A DNA stretch of 64,000 nt from Pseudomonadota bacterium (lineage in GTDB: Bacteria; Pseudomonadota; Gammaproteobacteria; Burkholderiales; Burkholderiaceae_C), in NCBI GenBank assembly GCA_963205115.1, contig CAUJHV010000074.1, forward strand, positions 22,357 through 86,356. The letters are read 5' to 3'. Shown here piece after piece: positions 9,801 through 17,534 of this stretch; the first letter of the stretch is position 1, and every line of letters starts with the position of its first letter. The translations under genes were made by a program, and so were the position numbers. The notes beneath the pieces are model-generated. The model ran no database searches and was not told the DNA's origin. It worked only from the letters and a program-made list of their open reading frames with translations.

Positions 9801-10040
9801 GATCTGGTTGATGCCGGCCACGGTGTTGGCCGCTTCTTCGATCTTGCGCGTGACCTCGATCTCGACGACCTCCGGCGAGGCGCCGGGGTAATCCGTGCTG
9901 ACGACGACGAATGGGAATTCGATATTCGGAAACTGGTCGACCTTCAGCCGGTCGACGGCAAACAGGCCCAGGACCACGAAGGCGAGCATCACCATCACCG
10001 CCATGACGGGGTTGGCGATCGAGACGCGGGTGAACCACAT
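6864..10040 (-). CDS. RND efflux transporter permease (AcrB/MexB-like HAE1 family)
   Basis: A 1058-residue inner-membrane proton-drug antiporter. It begins with the typical first transmembrane helix (FTRVSIANPVMAVMVMLAFV), has the porter-domain motif DYPGASPEVVE, and carries the paired aspartates of TM4 in GLLIDDAIVVRENI that form the proton relay. The second half contains the matching TM7-TM12 set, with a C-terminal cytoplasmic basic tail. It starts 6 bases after the adaptor stop, so the two are translationally close. With the adaptor upstream, tolC downstream and a TetR repressor heading the operon, it most likely exports hydrophobic or toxic compounds; the substrate is unknown. Confidence 0.95.
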   Translation of the reverse strand: MWFTRVSIANPVMAVMVMLAFVVLGLFAVDRLKVDQFPNIEFPFVVVSTDYPGASPEVVEIEVTRKIEEAANTVAGINQIFSRSYEGVSVVIVQFNLEIDGRKAADDVREKLALVRAQFRTEVKEPRVQRFDPAARPIWTLALTSPDGSRTPVELSTYADQVLKKRLENVRGVGAVTLVGARKREINIYLNPQALDAFGVGADQVMSALRTENRDLPAGALRSREAERVVQIDGAVKRPEELREIIVGRRGPALSPVRLWQVADVVDGPEEIDTLALLNGRRMLGIDVQKSQGENTIEVVDGLNRVTQAMGPQLPPGMKLDVVRDNSRAIRVAVANVKRTLFEGAALTILIVFLFLNSWRSTVITGLTLPISLIGTFLFMQVFGFTINMITLMALSLCVGLLIDDAIVVRENIVRHVQKGQSPHDAALFGTDEIGLAVLATTLSIVAVFLPIGFMGGIIGRFFHEFGVTIVAAVLISMFVSFTLDPMLSSVWHDPAIDREGKPFVPRNLYDHTLGRVTHAMDRAQHHLADVYVAVLGWALKHRLATLGIAVLSLAAAIGLTRLVGTEFVPKADFSETSITFNTPVGSSIETTEARARQVDAILREMPEVRYTVTSINTGNAQGRNYASVYVRLVDRTARTRSVDEMSVPLRERLASVPGITVTHVGLLDAVGGSKPISLSIQGPDLDELQRLTNELEARLRRIPGLLDLDSSMKPNKPIVRVEVRRDAAADVGLSVGSITSSLRALIAGDTVGQWQASNDQTHDIKVRLAPDKRDNLSDLQRLGLVTGTQADGSARIVRLNQVADLKPGVGPNQINRRDLNREVEFTANTGGRSLGEVSADIRRAIDATALPPGYSMRFGGATKDMQESFAYAISALAMAVIFIYMILASQFRSFLQPLALMSSLPLTLIGVVLALLLWGSTLNMFSIIGVIMLMGLVTKNAILLVDFANRARQEGMDRQAALLEAARVRLRPILMTTLAMIFGMVPLAFALTEGSEQRAPMGQAVIGGVITSSLLTLVVVPVIYLYLDDLAAWARRRWRGKPATPAGDASVTRQGTT

Positions 10041-10046
10041 GGCGGG

Positions 10047-11273
10047 TCAGCGCGCCGCAGCGGAAGCAGGAGCAGATGCGGCCGGCGACTGGCCGGGGGT
10101 GCCGCCAGCGGCGGTGCCGCGCGTGGGCCCCGACCCGGCCGCCGCAGGCTTCCAGCGGACGCCCTCGGGCAGGGGACCGACGCTGCCGGCCACCACACGC
10201 GCGCCCTCGCTGAGGCCCTGGGTCACTTCGACCCACTCGCGGCCATCGGCCGTGCCGCGCATGCCGGTACGCACGGTCTGAGACACGATGCGATCAGGCT
10301 GGGCGACATACACATACGGATCGGCGCGGTCGCTGCGCAGGGCGGCGGCCGGAACAGCCAGGACCGCGCGGCGCTCGGCCTCGATGCCGCCGCGCGCGAA
10401 CAGGCCGTGGCGCAGGGCCGGGTGGCTGTCCACCTGCAGGTAGACCGGCACGGTGCGCGACCCCGTCTGGGCGCTGGGGCTGATGCGGACCACGCGCGCG
10501 CCTATCTCGCCCGAGGCGCCATCGACCGTCAGGTGCGCGGGCTGTCCGACGCGCACACCGGCCACGTCTTCGGGTGCGAGCGCGGCTTCGATCTCCAGGC
10601 GCGAGAGGTCGACGATCTCCAGGATGCGCGTGTCCACGCCGATGCGCTCGCCCGGTTGCACCAGGCGCTGCGAGACCAGGCCGTTCATCGGCGCGGTCAG
10701 CGTCGTGTCGGCGCGCGACTTGCGGGCGAGTTCCAGCCCGGCCAGCGCAGCCTGCAGCGTGGCCTGCGCGGCGGCTTCGTTGCTGGCCGACGATTCCAGT
10801 GCGGTCGAGGAGATGAAACCCTGCGCCACCAGCGCCTTGTTGTTGGCCAGCGTGCGCTGTGCGATTTCCAGCTGCGCGCGCGCGGCCTGCGCCTGCTGAT
10901 CGGCCTGGCGCACGCGCCAGTCGAACTCGGTGGTGTCCTGCTGCACCAGGACCTGGCCCATGCGCACGCGGTCGCCTTCGCGCACGTTCAGAATGCGCAC
11001 GTCGGCGGCCACACGCGCCTTCACGAAGGTGCTCTGCGTGGCGCGCACGCTGCCGGAGAACTCGATGCGCCGCTGCAGTTCCATGCGGCGCACGGGCAGC
11101 AAGTCTTCCGCGGGCAGCTCCAGCACCCGCGCCGCCGCTGCCGACGCCGCGGCCTCGGGTTGCGCGGCCAGGGCGGCGGCCTTGCGCTGCGACTGCAGCA
11201 CGCGGTACGTGCCCGCGCCCACCAAGGCCACCACGGCCAGCGCCGCCAGTCCGATCACCACGGGCTTCTTCAT
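10047..11273 (-). CDS. RND efflux periplasmic adaptor (membrane fusion protein)
   Basis: A 408-residue HlyD/AcrA-type adaptor. An uncleaved N-terminal membrane anchor (residues about 4-24, VVIGLAALAVVALVGAG) is followed by barrel-sandwich lipoyl halves around VRATQSTFVKARVAADVRI and LTAPMNGLVSQRLVQPGERI, a coiled-coil hairpin between them (residues about 105-175) and a beta-barrel/membrane-proximal domain. No lipobox cysteine is visible. The C-terminus is a Pro/Ala/Gly-rich low-complexity tail of about 40 residues. Its ATG overlaps the stop of the upstream tetR gene by 4 bases (ATGA), indicating coupled translation; it links the inner-membrane pump to TolC. Confidence 0.93.
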   Translation of the reverse strand: MKKPVVIGLAALAVVALVGAGTYRVLQSQRKAAALAAQPEAAASAAAARVLELPAEDLLPVRRMELQRRIEFSGSVRATQSTFVKARVAADVRILNVREGDRVRMGQVLVQQDTTEFDWRVRQADQQAQAARAQLEIAQRTLANNKALVAQGFISSTALESSASNEAAAQATLQAALAGLELARKSRADTTLTAPMNGLVSQRLVQPGERIGVDTRILEIVDLSRLEIEAALAPEDVAGVRVGQPAHLTVDGASGEIGARVVRISPSAQTGSRTVPVYLQVDSHPALRHGLFARGGIEAERRAVLAVPAAALRSDRADPYVYVAQPDRIVSQTVRTGMRGTADGREWVEVTQGLSEGARVVAGSVGPLPEGVRWKPAAAGSGPTRGTAAGGTPGQSPAASAPASAAAR

Positions 11274-11977
11274 GCGTTTCTCTTCGAAGTCTGTGCTTGT
11301 TCGGGGCGCGGGCGCAGGCCCTCCAGCACCAGGTCGATCTGTGTGTCGATCACGGCCGCCTCGTCCTGCGGCAGGCTGTTGCAGGTGGGGCAGGCGCCGA
11401 CCGAATGTTTGTGCAATGCCAGCAGCAGGGCCGGAGCAATCAGCGCCGGCACGGCCAGGTCCACCGGCACCGGCCGGAACTCGCCCCGCGCGATGCCGCG
11501 CTGCAGGGTCCCGGTCAGCAGCCGGTGCGTCGGTTCGATGACCTCGCTCATGTAGAACTGGGCGATGTCCGGGAAATTGCGCGCCTCGGCAATGATCACC
11601 TTGCAGATGCTGCCGGCAGGCGTCTGGCCCAGGTGCTGCCACAGCTTGCGCAGCAGTTGGCGCAGCAGTTCGGTGGTCGGCCCGTCGAACTGGTCGGCCA
11701 TGGCCTGGCCTTCCGCGATGGACACCGACAGGTGCCTGTGGACGACGGCCTCGAGCAGGTCGTGCTTGCTGGGGAAGTAGAGATACAGCGTCCCCTTGGA
11801 CACCCCGGCGCGAGCGGCCACTTCTTCGCTGCGCGTCGCGGAGAAGCCCTTTTCGACGAACAGCTCCAGCGCGGCATCCAGCAATTCCTGGGGCCGCGCG
11901 TCCTTGCGGCGACGGCGCGCGGGGGCGGGCGTCGCCGGTCCGTCGACGCCCGCGAGAGGTTTGCTGGATTCACGCAT
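11270..11977 (-). CDS. TetR/AcrR family transcriptional regulator
   Basis: A 235-residue repressor with an N-terminal helix-turn-helix at about residues 25-75 (AARAGVSKGTLYLYFPSKHDLLEA) and a ligand-binding domain of the TetR_C type. A cysteine pair (ACPTC) lies near residue 200. ATG at 11977 was preferred over an upstream in-frame start that would run through the operator. A perfect inverted repeat sits only 3 bases upstream of the start, so autoregulation of the whole efflux operon is likely. The gene overlaps the adaptor by 4 bases. Confidence 0.93.
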   Translation of the reverse strand: MRESSKPLAGVDGPATPAPARRRRKDARPQELLDAALELFVEKGFSATRSEEVAARAGVSKGTLYLYFPSKHDLLEAVVHRHLSVSIAEGQAMADQFDGPTTELLRQLLRKLWQHLGQTPAGSICKVIIAEARNFPDIAQFYMSEVIEPTHRLLTGTLQRGIARGEFRPVPVDLAVPALIAPALLLALHKHSVGACPTCNSLPQDEAAVIDTQIDLVLEGLRPRPEQAQTSKRNA

Positions 11978-11980
11978 TGT

Positions 11981-12000
11981 TACTGACTGGTTAGTCAGTA
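11981..12000. promoter_or_regulatory. putative TetR-family operator (inverted repeat)
   Basis: TACTGACTGGTTAGTCAGTA: two 7-base arms (TACTGAC / GTCAGTA) separated by 6 bases, perfectly symmetric. The ACTGACT...AGTCAGT form is common for AcrR/TetR-type operators controlling efflux operons. It lies directly upstream of the tetR start codon and 85 bases upstream of the divergent uppP gene, so it may act on both. Confidence 0.7.
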
Positions 12001-12085
12001 GTATGCCCAATCCGAGGGGTGCCCGTCAAAGTCAGGGTTTGCACGAACGTATGATCCGCCGCTTTGCGCAAGCCGCGAGGACGCG

Positions 12086-12946
12086 ATGCTGGACTGGATG
12101 CTGTTGGCCAAGGCGGCCGTGATGGGGATCGTCGAGGGCCTGACGGAGTTTCTGCCGATCTCGTCGACCGGCCACCTGATCCTCACGGCCTCGCTGCTGA
12201 ACTTCCAGGGCGAAGCCGTCAAGGTCTTCGAGATCGCGATCCAGACCGGTGCGATGTTCGCCGTAATCTGGGAGTACCGCGCCAAGCTGATGCACACCGT
12301 GCGCGGCATCGGCAGCGATCCCGTCGCACGGCGCTTTGCCTCGAACGTGTTGATTGCCTTCGTGCCGGCGGTCGTGCTGGGCCTGAGTCTGGGTGGACTG
12401 ATCAAGCGGCATCTGTTCCACGCGGTGCCGGTGGCGCTGGCCTTCGTGATCGGCGGCCTGATCATCTTGTGGGTGGAAGGTCGCCACAAGCGTCTGTACG
12501 GTGCCATGGACAGCCGCGGAAAGCGCCATGCGCGCGTCGAGACGGTCGACGACATGACCGCCCTCGACGCACTGAAGGTCGGCCTGCTGCAGTGCCTGGC
12601 GCTGATTCCGGGCACCAGCCGCTCGGGCGCCACCATCATCGGCGCCGTGCTGCTGGGCTTTTCGCGCAAGGCCGCGACCGAGTTCAGCTTCTTCCTGGGC
12701 ATCCCCACGCTGATGGGCGCCGGCGCCTACTCGGTCTACAAGCACCGCGACCTGCTGCGCATGGACGACCTGCCGATGTTCGTGGTCGGCACGGTCGTGT
12801 CCTTCGTGGCGGCGCTGCTGTGCATCCGCTGGCTGATCCGCTACGTGTCCTCGCACGACTTCGTGCCCTTCGCCTGGTACCGCCTGGTGTTCGGCGGCCT
12901 GGTGCTGCTGACGGCCTACACGGGCTGGGTGACCTGGGCCGACTGA
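12086..12946 (+). CDS. uppP: undecaprenyl-diphosphate phosphatase
   Basis: A 286-residue integral membrane enzyme (BacA family) that dephosphorylates undecaprenyl diphosphate to recycle the lipid carrier for peptidoglycan and O-antigen. Both signature regions are intact: the N-terminal motif GIVEGLTEFLPISSTGHLIL with its catalytic glutamates, and PGTSRSGATI near residue 175. Seven to eight hydrophobic helices are visible. ATG at 12086 begins the conserved N-terminal helix. It is transcribed divergently from the tetR efflux operon. Confidence 0.97.
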   Translation: MLDWMLLAKAAVMGIVEGLTEFLPISSTGHLILTASLLNFQGEAVKVFEIAIQTGAMFAVIWEYRAKLMHTVRGIGSDPVARRFASNVLIAFVPAVVLGLSLGGLIKRHLFHAVPVALAFVIGGLIILWVEGRHKRLYGAMDSRGKRHARVETVDDMTALDALKVGLLQCLALIPGTSRSGATIIGAVLLGFSRKAATEFSFFLGIPTLMGAGAYSVYKHRDLLRMDDLPMFVVGTVVSFVAALLCIRWLIRYVSSHDFVPFAWYRLVFGGLVLLTAYTGWVTWAD

Positions 12947-13008
12947 GCCGCGCCGGCGGCACCGGCGCGCGGCCTGGCCGCCGCGCCGGGCCAACGGGGC
13001 CGACCTGA

Positions 13009-15378
13009 ATGGCGGCTGGCCACAATGCCGCCATGCCCGAGGCCTCGCTCCCGCCAGTCGACACCGCCGTTCCTGAGGTGCGGGCAGTGGCCGCGACCGC
13101 GTGGGCGTACACGGTGTCGGTGCGCGCGCTGTGCGAGTTCACCGCCAAGCGCGGGGACCTCGACCGGCGTTTCACGCCATCCGCGACGGCCCTGGAAGGT
13201 CTGAGGGGTCAGCAAGGCGTCGCGCAGCGGCGTGGGCAGGATTACGAAACCGAGATCGCGCTGGCAGGCCAGCACGGCGGTCTGCGCGTGCGCGGCCGCG
13301 CCGATGGCTACGACCCGCGCCGGCGCTGCCTGGAAGAGATCAAGACCATCCGCGGCCGGCTGGACGAGATTCCCGTCAACCGGCGTGAGCTGCACTGGGC
13401 GCAGCTTCAGACCTACGGCGCGCTGTTCTGCCGCACCCGCGAGGTGGACGAGATCGCGCTGGCGCTGGTGTATGTCGACGCGGCAACGCAAACCGAGACC
13501 GAGCTGCGGCAGGTCTACGGCGCCGAGGAACTGGATGCGCTGTTTGTCGCGCGCTGCGAGGCCTTTCGCGGCTGGGCAGAACAGGAAGCGCAGCACCGTC
13601 TGGCGCGTGACGCCGCGCTGCAGCAGCTCGCGTTTCCCAAGCCGTCCTTCCGCGCCGGGCAGCGCGAGCTGGCCGAGGCCGTCTACCGCGCGGCGGCGAA
13701 CGGCCGCTGCCTGCTGGCCCAGGCCCCCACCGGCATCGGCAAGACCGTGGGCACGCTGTTTCCGCTGCTGCGCGCGATGCCCGCGCGCGACATCCACAAG
13801 CTCGCCTACCTGACCTGCAAGGGCACGGGCCGCCTGCCGGCGCTGGACGCCCTGGCCGGCCTGCGCGCGGGCACGGCAGGCCAGGCCCTGCGGGTGGTGT
13901 CGATGGTGCCCAAGGAGCAGGCCTGCGTCTTCCCGGACAAGGCCTGCCACGGCGACGCCTGCTCGCTGGCGCGCGGCTTCTACGACCGCCTGCCGGCCGC
14001 CCGCGCACAGGCCGTCGCCCAGGGCTGGCTGGACGCCGATGCGCAGCGTCGCGTCGCCGACGCGCACGGCATCTGCCCCTACTACCTGGGCCAGGAACTC
14101 GTGCGCTGGGCCGATGTGCTGGTGGGCGACGTGCACCACTTCTTCGACGCCCACGGCCAGCTGTGGGGTTTGCTGCGGGCGCAGGACTGGAACCTGGCCG
14201 TGGCCGTGGACGAGGCGCACAACCTCGTGGAGCGCGCGCGGCAGATGTACACGGCCGAGCTGTCCCTGGCCTCGCTGCGCGCGGCGCTGCAACAGGCGCC
14301 CGAAGCGGTGCGCACGCCGCTGGCGGCGCTGCTGCAGGCCTCGCAGGCACTGGTGGCGGATGCCGAAGCGGCCTACACCGTGCTGCCCAGCGTGCCGGAC
14401 GCGTGGGCGCAGGCGCTGCTGGTGGCAGCCGGCGCGCTGGCCGAACACTTCCACCAGCACCCTTTGTCGCTGGGGCCGCTGCTGAACTTCTTCTTCGGCC
14501 TGCAGCGTTTTGTGCGGCTGGTGGAGTCGCTGGGCGATCACTCGCTCTTCGATGTGCAGAAGGATGTGGCGGCCGACGCGGGTGACGCCGACACCGACGG
14601 CACGCCCGCCGACGCCACACTGTGCGTGCGCAACGTGGCGCCTGCCGCCTTCCTGCGGCCGCGCTTCGAGGCGCTGCAGGGCGCGACGCTGTTCTCGGCC
14701 ACGCTGTCGCCGCCGGACTACGCGATTCGACTGTTAGGGCTTCCGGACAACACGGCCTGGATCGACGTGCCGCCCTCGTTTCCGCCCGAACACCTGACGG
14801 TGCGGGTGGCCGATGGCATTTCGACGCGCTTTGCCGATCGCGGCCGCTCGCTGCAGCGCCTGGTCGACCTCGTCGCGCAGCAGTTCGACGCGCATCCCGG
14901 CAACTACCTGGCGTTCTTCAGCAGCTTCGACTACCTCGACAAGGCCGCAGCCCTGCTGCGCGAGTGCCGGCCCGACATCCCGCAATGGCGCCAGGACCGC
15001 CGCATGGCGGTCGATGCGCGGCAGGCCTTCCTGGCGCGCTTCGCGCCGCAGGGCAGGGGCATCGGGTTTGCGGTGTTGGGCGGCGTGTTCGCCGAAGGTG
15101 TGGACCTGCCTGGCTCGCTGCTGATCGGCGCCTTCGTGGCCACGCTGGGCCTGCCGCCGGTGTCGCCGCTGCAGGACCAGATCGCGGCGCGGCTGGACAC
15201 GTTGTTCGGTGCGGACCACGGCTATGCGGACCTGATCCCGGCGATGCAGAAGGTCGTGCAGGCGGCCGGCCGCGTGATTCGCACGCCCGAGGACATCGGC
15301 TGGCTGTGGCTGCTGGACGACCGCTACCGGCGTGCCGACGTGGCGGCCTTGCTGCCGGGGTGGTGGCAGATCGGTTGA
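13009..15378 (+). CDS. XPD/DinG-like iron-sulfur DNA helicase with PD-(D/E)XK nuclease-like N-terminus
   Basis: A 789-residue protein. Residues about 40-200 contain a Cas4/RecB-like nuclease pattern: GRADGYD (Asp near 100) followed by LEEIKT, the D...ExK signature. The rest is an SF2 helicase of the Rad3/XPD group: Walker A QAPTGIGKT near 240-247, Walker B AVDEAHN near 400, and four cysteines between them (Cys305, 314, 318 and one near 354 in GICPYY) in the position of the XPD/DinG 4Fe-4S cluster. Motifs V/VI are GGVFAEGVDLPG and QAAGRVIR. A repair or recombination role is inferred. ATG at 13009 is used; ATG at 13033 (MPEASLPP) is an equally possible start, since neither has a clear ribosome-binding site. 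Confidence 0.88.
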   Translation: MAAGHNAAMPEASLPPVDTAVPEVRAVAATAWAYTVSVRALCEFTAKRGDLDRRFTPSATALEGLRGQQGVAQRRGQDYETEIALAGQHGGLRVRGRADGYDPRRRCLEEIKTIRGRLDEIPVNRRELHWAQLQTYGALFCRTREVDEIALALVYVDAATQTETELRQVYGAEELDALFVARCEAFRGWAEQEAQHRLARDAALQQLAFPKPSFRAGQRELAEAVYRAAANGRCLLAQAPTGIGKTVGTLFPLLRAMPARDIHKLAYLTCKGTGRLPALDALAGLRAGTAGQALRVVSMVPKEQACVFPDKACHGDACSLARGFYDRLPAARAQAVAQGWLDADAQRRVADAHGICPYYLGQELVRWADVLVGDVHHFFDAHGQLWGLLRAQDWNLAVAVDEAHNLVERARQMYTAELSLASLRAALQQAPEAVRTPLAALLQASQALVADAEAAYTVLPSVPDAWAQALLVAAGALAEHFHQHPLSLGPLLNFFFGLQRFVRLVESLGDHSLFDVQKDVAADAGDADTDGTPADATLCVRNVAPAAFLRPRFEALQGATLFSATLSPPDYAIRLLGLPDNTAWIDVPPSFPPEHLTVRVADGISTRFADRGRSLQRLVDLVAQQFDAHPGNYLAFFSSFDYLDKAAALLRECRPDIPQWRQDRRMAVDARQAFLARFAPQGRGIGFAVLGGVFAEGVDLPGSLLIGAFVATLGLPPVSPLQDQIAARLDTLFGADHGYADLIPAMQKVVQAAGRVIRTPEDIGWLWLLDDRYRRADVAALLPGWWQIG

Positions 15379-15394
15379 GTCCGGTGCGGCGCCC

Positions 15395-15847
15395 TCAAAC
15401 CGGCTTTCGCAGCATCAGGGCCTGGCGCACGCAGATGCAGACTTCTTCGCCGCGCTGGTTCAGGCCCTGGTGCCTGAAGGTCACGATGCCGGCGTTGGGG
15501 CGGCTCTTGCTCTCGCGCAGCTCCATCACCGTCGTGCGGGCGCGGATGGTGTCGCCGTGGAAGACGGGTTTGGGGAATCGTGTGTCCGTCATGCCCAGGT
15601 TGGCCACGGTCGTGCCCAGCGTGGTGTCCTGCACCGACAGGCCGATCACCAGACCCAGCGTGAACAGGCTGTTGACCAGCGGCTGGCCGAATTCCGTGCC
15701 CTTGCAGTAGTCGTGGTCGATGTGCAACTGCGCGGGGTTGTAGGTGGCGGCGCAGAACCAGGTGTTGTCGGATTCGGTGACGGTGCGCCGGATCTCGTGC
15801 TCGAACACCTGCCCGATGGAAAACTCTTCGAACCACTTGCCAGCCAT
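15395..15847 (-). CDS. MaoC family (R)-enoyl-CoA hydratase-like dehydratase
   Basis: A 150-residue single hot-dog-fold protein. It shows the MaoC pattern: FSIGQVFEHEIRRTVTESD, then the hydratase-2-like region around NPAQLHIDHDYCKGTEFGQP, then FHGDTIRARTTVMELRES. Such enzymes hydrate or dehydrate acyl-CoA intermediates in beta-oxidation, PHA precursor supply or C4/C5 acid pathways. ATG at 15847 is chosen because homology begins within a few residues. No metabolic neighbour in the window identifies its substrate; the flanking helicase is convergent and the flanking lipoprotein gene lies upstream on the same strand. Confidence 0.87.
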   Translation of the reverse strand: MAGKWFEEFSIGQVFEHEIRRTVTESDNTWFCAATYNPAQLHIDHDYCKGTEFGQPLVNSLFTLGLVIGLSVQDTTLGTTVANLGMTDTRFPKPVFHGDTIRARTTVMELRESKSRPNAGIVTFRHQGLNQRGEEVCICVRQALMLRKPV

Positions 15848-15925
15848 GGGCCGCGCTCCTTTGACGGTGTGGCCGCGATGGTAAGCACCCGCGACGCCAC
15901 TGCCCACCGCGGCGGGGCGGCGAAC

Positions 15926-16561
15926 TCAGCGCGCCGGGCTGGCGACCGCCACGGTGTCCGACGGCGGGAAGAGCGCCGCACGCGGCACCAGGTAGCGCGC
16001 ACCGTGCGGAGCCGTCCAGCTCAGCCGAAGATCGGCCTGCGTGCTCGTGGCCGCGCGATCGGGCCATTCGATGCGGATGGGGTAGTAGCGGCCGGTGGCC
16101 AGGTCGACGGCGGCGGCCGGGTCCGCGCCCGCGCCGAAGCGCTGACCGGCCACGGTGATCTGCGCCGTCGGTTCGGCGCTGTGGAAGACGTAGCGCCCGG
16201 CCATGGCCGGCTTGACCCAGCCCAGCCAGCGCGCCGAGCGGGGCGCGGCCGATCCGGCTTCCGCGGCTGGCCACGCCTGGTCCAGCGGACCTTCCAGGCG
16301 CGCCACTCGGACGGCGCCCTCGAAGCCCGGGCGTTCGAAATACTCGGCCCGCAGCCCGGCGGCAAAGGCTTCGCGCGTGCTGCACATGGCGGCGCGTTCC
16401 GAGGCACGCTGGAGTTCGGTCTGCATGGCCTGATCGGCGCCGCCTGTCGGGCTGGTCGGCCCTGCGGCCGCCTTCTGCCCACCCGGGGTGCAGCCACCCA
16501 GCAACAGTAGCGCGGCGATGGTGGTTGTCGCCAGCCTGGCGAACCCGTCTACGACTTGCAT
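15926..16561 (-). CDS. PA14-like domain lipoprotein
   Basis: A 211-residue predicted lipoprotein: hydrophobic signal followed by a lipobox LLLGGC near residue 22. From about residue 70 it resembles the PA14 sugar- or peptide-binding beta-barrel (GLRAEYFERPGFEG, then YVFHSAEPTAQITVAGQ, then YYPIRIEWPD), although it seems short for a full PA14 fold. It is probably attached to the inner or outer membrane facing the periplasm. ATG at 16561 places the signal peptide at the N-terminus. Function unknown; a carbohydrate- or peptide-binding role is inference from the fold only. Confidence 0.72.
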   Translation of the reverse strand: MQVVDGFARLATTTIAALLLLGGCTPGGQKAAAGPTSPTGGADQAMQTELQRASERAAMCSTREAFAAGLRAEYFERPGFEGAVRVARLEGPLDQAWPAAEAGSAAPRSARWLGWVKPAMAGRYVFHSAEPTAQITVAGQRFGAGADPAAAVDLATGRYYPIRIEWPDRAATSTQADLRLSWTAPHGARYLVPRAALFPPSDTVAVASPAR

Positions 16562-16675
16562 GGCGGCATTGTCCCGAGGCCCGGCCGTGCCGCGTAACGG
16601 CCTGTATGTGGTCGTTTGCGCGCGTCGGCCGTCCCGCAGCCTGCCTCGACCGGGCGTCATCGCGCGGTCAATACA

Positions 16676-16686
16676 CCCCTCAGGGG
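16676..16686. repeat. short perfect palindrome CCCCTCAGGGG
   Basis: Five-base arms around a single C, lying about 120 bases upstream of the rhodanese-like gene and 115 bases upstream of the divergent PA14 lipoprotein gene, within an intergenic region of 243 bases that otherwise shows nothing recognisable. It could be an operator half for a dimeric response regulator, but nothing identifies the protein. Confidence 0.3.
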
Positions 16687-16804
16687 GAAAAGCCGGGCTC
16701 GGGTCCGCTGCCTATGATTGCAGGCAGACCTGCGATGCGGTTCGTCCGCGCGCGTCCGGCGCGCGCTCGCGCGGCGAACCCGGGTCGATGTATCTGGGTG
16801 AGGA

Positions 16805-17458
16805 ATGATGGGGTCGTTCGCCCGCTGGGGCCTGTGGTTTGTCGCGTCGTGGGCGGCAGGAGCGTCCGTCGCTTGGGCGCAGGCGCCAGCGGTGGGCATC
16901 ACGGAGTCCATGCCCTTCCTGGATGTATTCCACGAAGGACGCAAGGTCCGTATCCAGCGCATCGCGGATACGCAATACCGTCTCGACGACGACCTGGCCC
17001 GTACCTCGCGTCCTTGCCCGCCCGATTGCATCCGCCCGATGCAGGCTGCGCCCGGCATCGACACCGTGGGCGAACTCGAACTGCTGGACTTCATCCACCC
17101 GCGGCATGGCAACGACGCCGGCCTGCTGGTCGACGCGCGGCTGCCGGAATACCATCGCCTGGAGACCATTCCTACGGCGATGAACCTGCCCTTCACGGTG
17201 CTCAAGCCGGAAAACCCGCACATCGACCGGATCCTGCTGGCGCTGGGGGCGCGCAAGGTCAATGGTCGCTGGGCCTTCGATCGCGCGCGCCGGCTGATGG
17301 TCTTCTGCAACGGGCCGTGGAGCGACCAGTCGGTGCGGGCAATCGCCTCGCTGACGGCGCTGGGCTACCCGGCCACACGTATCACCTATTACCGCGGCGG
17401 TCTGCAGGCCTGGCGCCTGATGGGGCTGACCACCGTCGTGCCCGCCGGCGCATCATGA
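16805..17458 (+). CDS. exported rhodanese-like domain protein
   Basis: A 217-residue protein with a Sec signal peptide (hydrophobic residues 8-25, cleavage near AWAQA). The C-terminal half is rhodanese-like: LLVDARLPEYHRLETIPTA (the substrate-binding strand with DAR), then VFCNGPWSDQSVRAIASL with a potential active-site cysteine, then YYRGGLQAWRLMGLTTV, which matches the usual rhodanese C-terminal GGxxAW. The loop after the cysteine is CNGPWSD rather than the usual CxxGxR, so classical thiosulfate sulfurtransferase activity is uncertain. ATG at 16805 is followed by a second ATG at 16808. It lies upstream of the receiver-like membrane gene at 17535 on the same strand and may form an operon with it. 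Confidence 0.82.
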   Translation: MMGSFARWGLWFVASWAAGASVAWAQAPAVGITESMPFLDVFHEGRKVRIQRIADTQYRLDDDLARTSRPCPPDCIRPMQAAPGIDTVGELELLDFIHPRHGNDAGLLVDARLPEYHRLETIPTAMNLPFTVLKPENPHIDRILLALGARKVNGRWAFDRARRLMVFCNGPWSDQSVRAIASLTALGYPATRITYYRGGLQAWRLMGLTTVVPAGAS

Positions 17459-17534
17459 GCCTGCCACACCCGTGCGCGTGCCACGCGGGTCCCGCTGCCC
17501 GCTGCTCGACGGGCCTCGTACTCGAGAGGGCCGC

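Noticed and set aside
8415..11555. Open frame of about 1046 codons on the plus strand opposite the RND pump and adaptor
   Set aside because: It is an antisense shadow of two well-conserved efflux genes.
16805..17458. Assignment of the rhodanese-like protein to the PQQ-associated CXXCW family
   Set aside because: The loop has CNGPW but not the second cysteine before Trp, and no PQQ dehydrogenase gene is adjacent.
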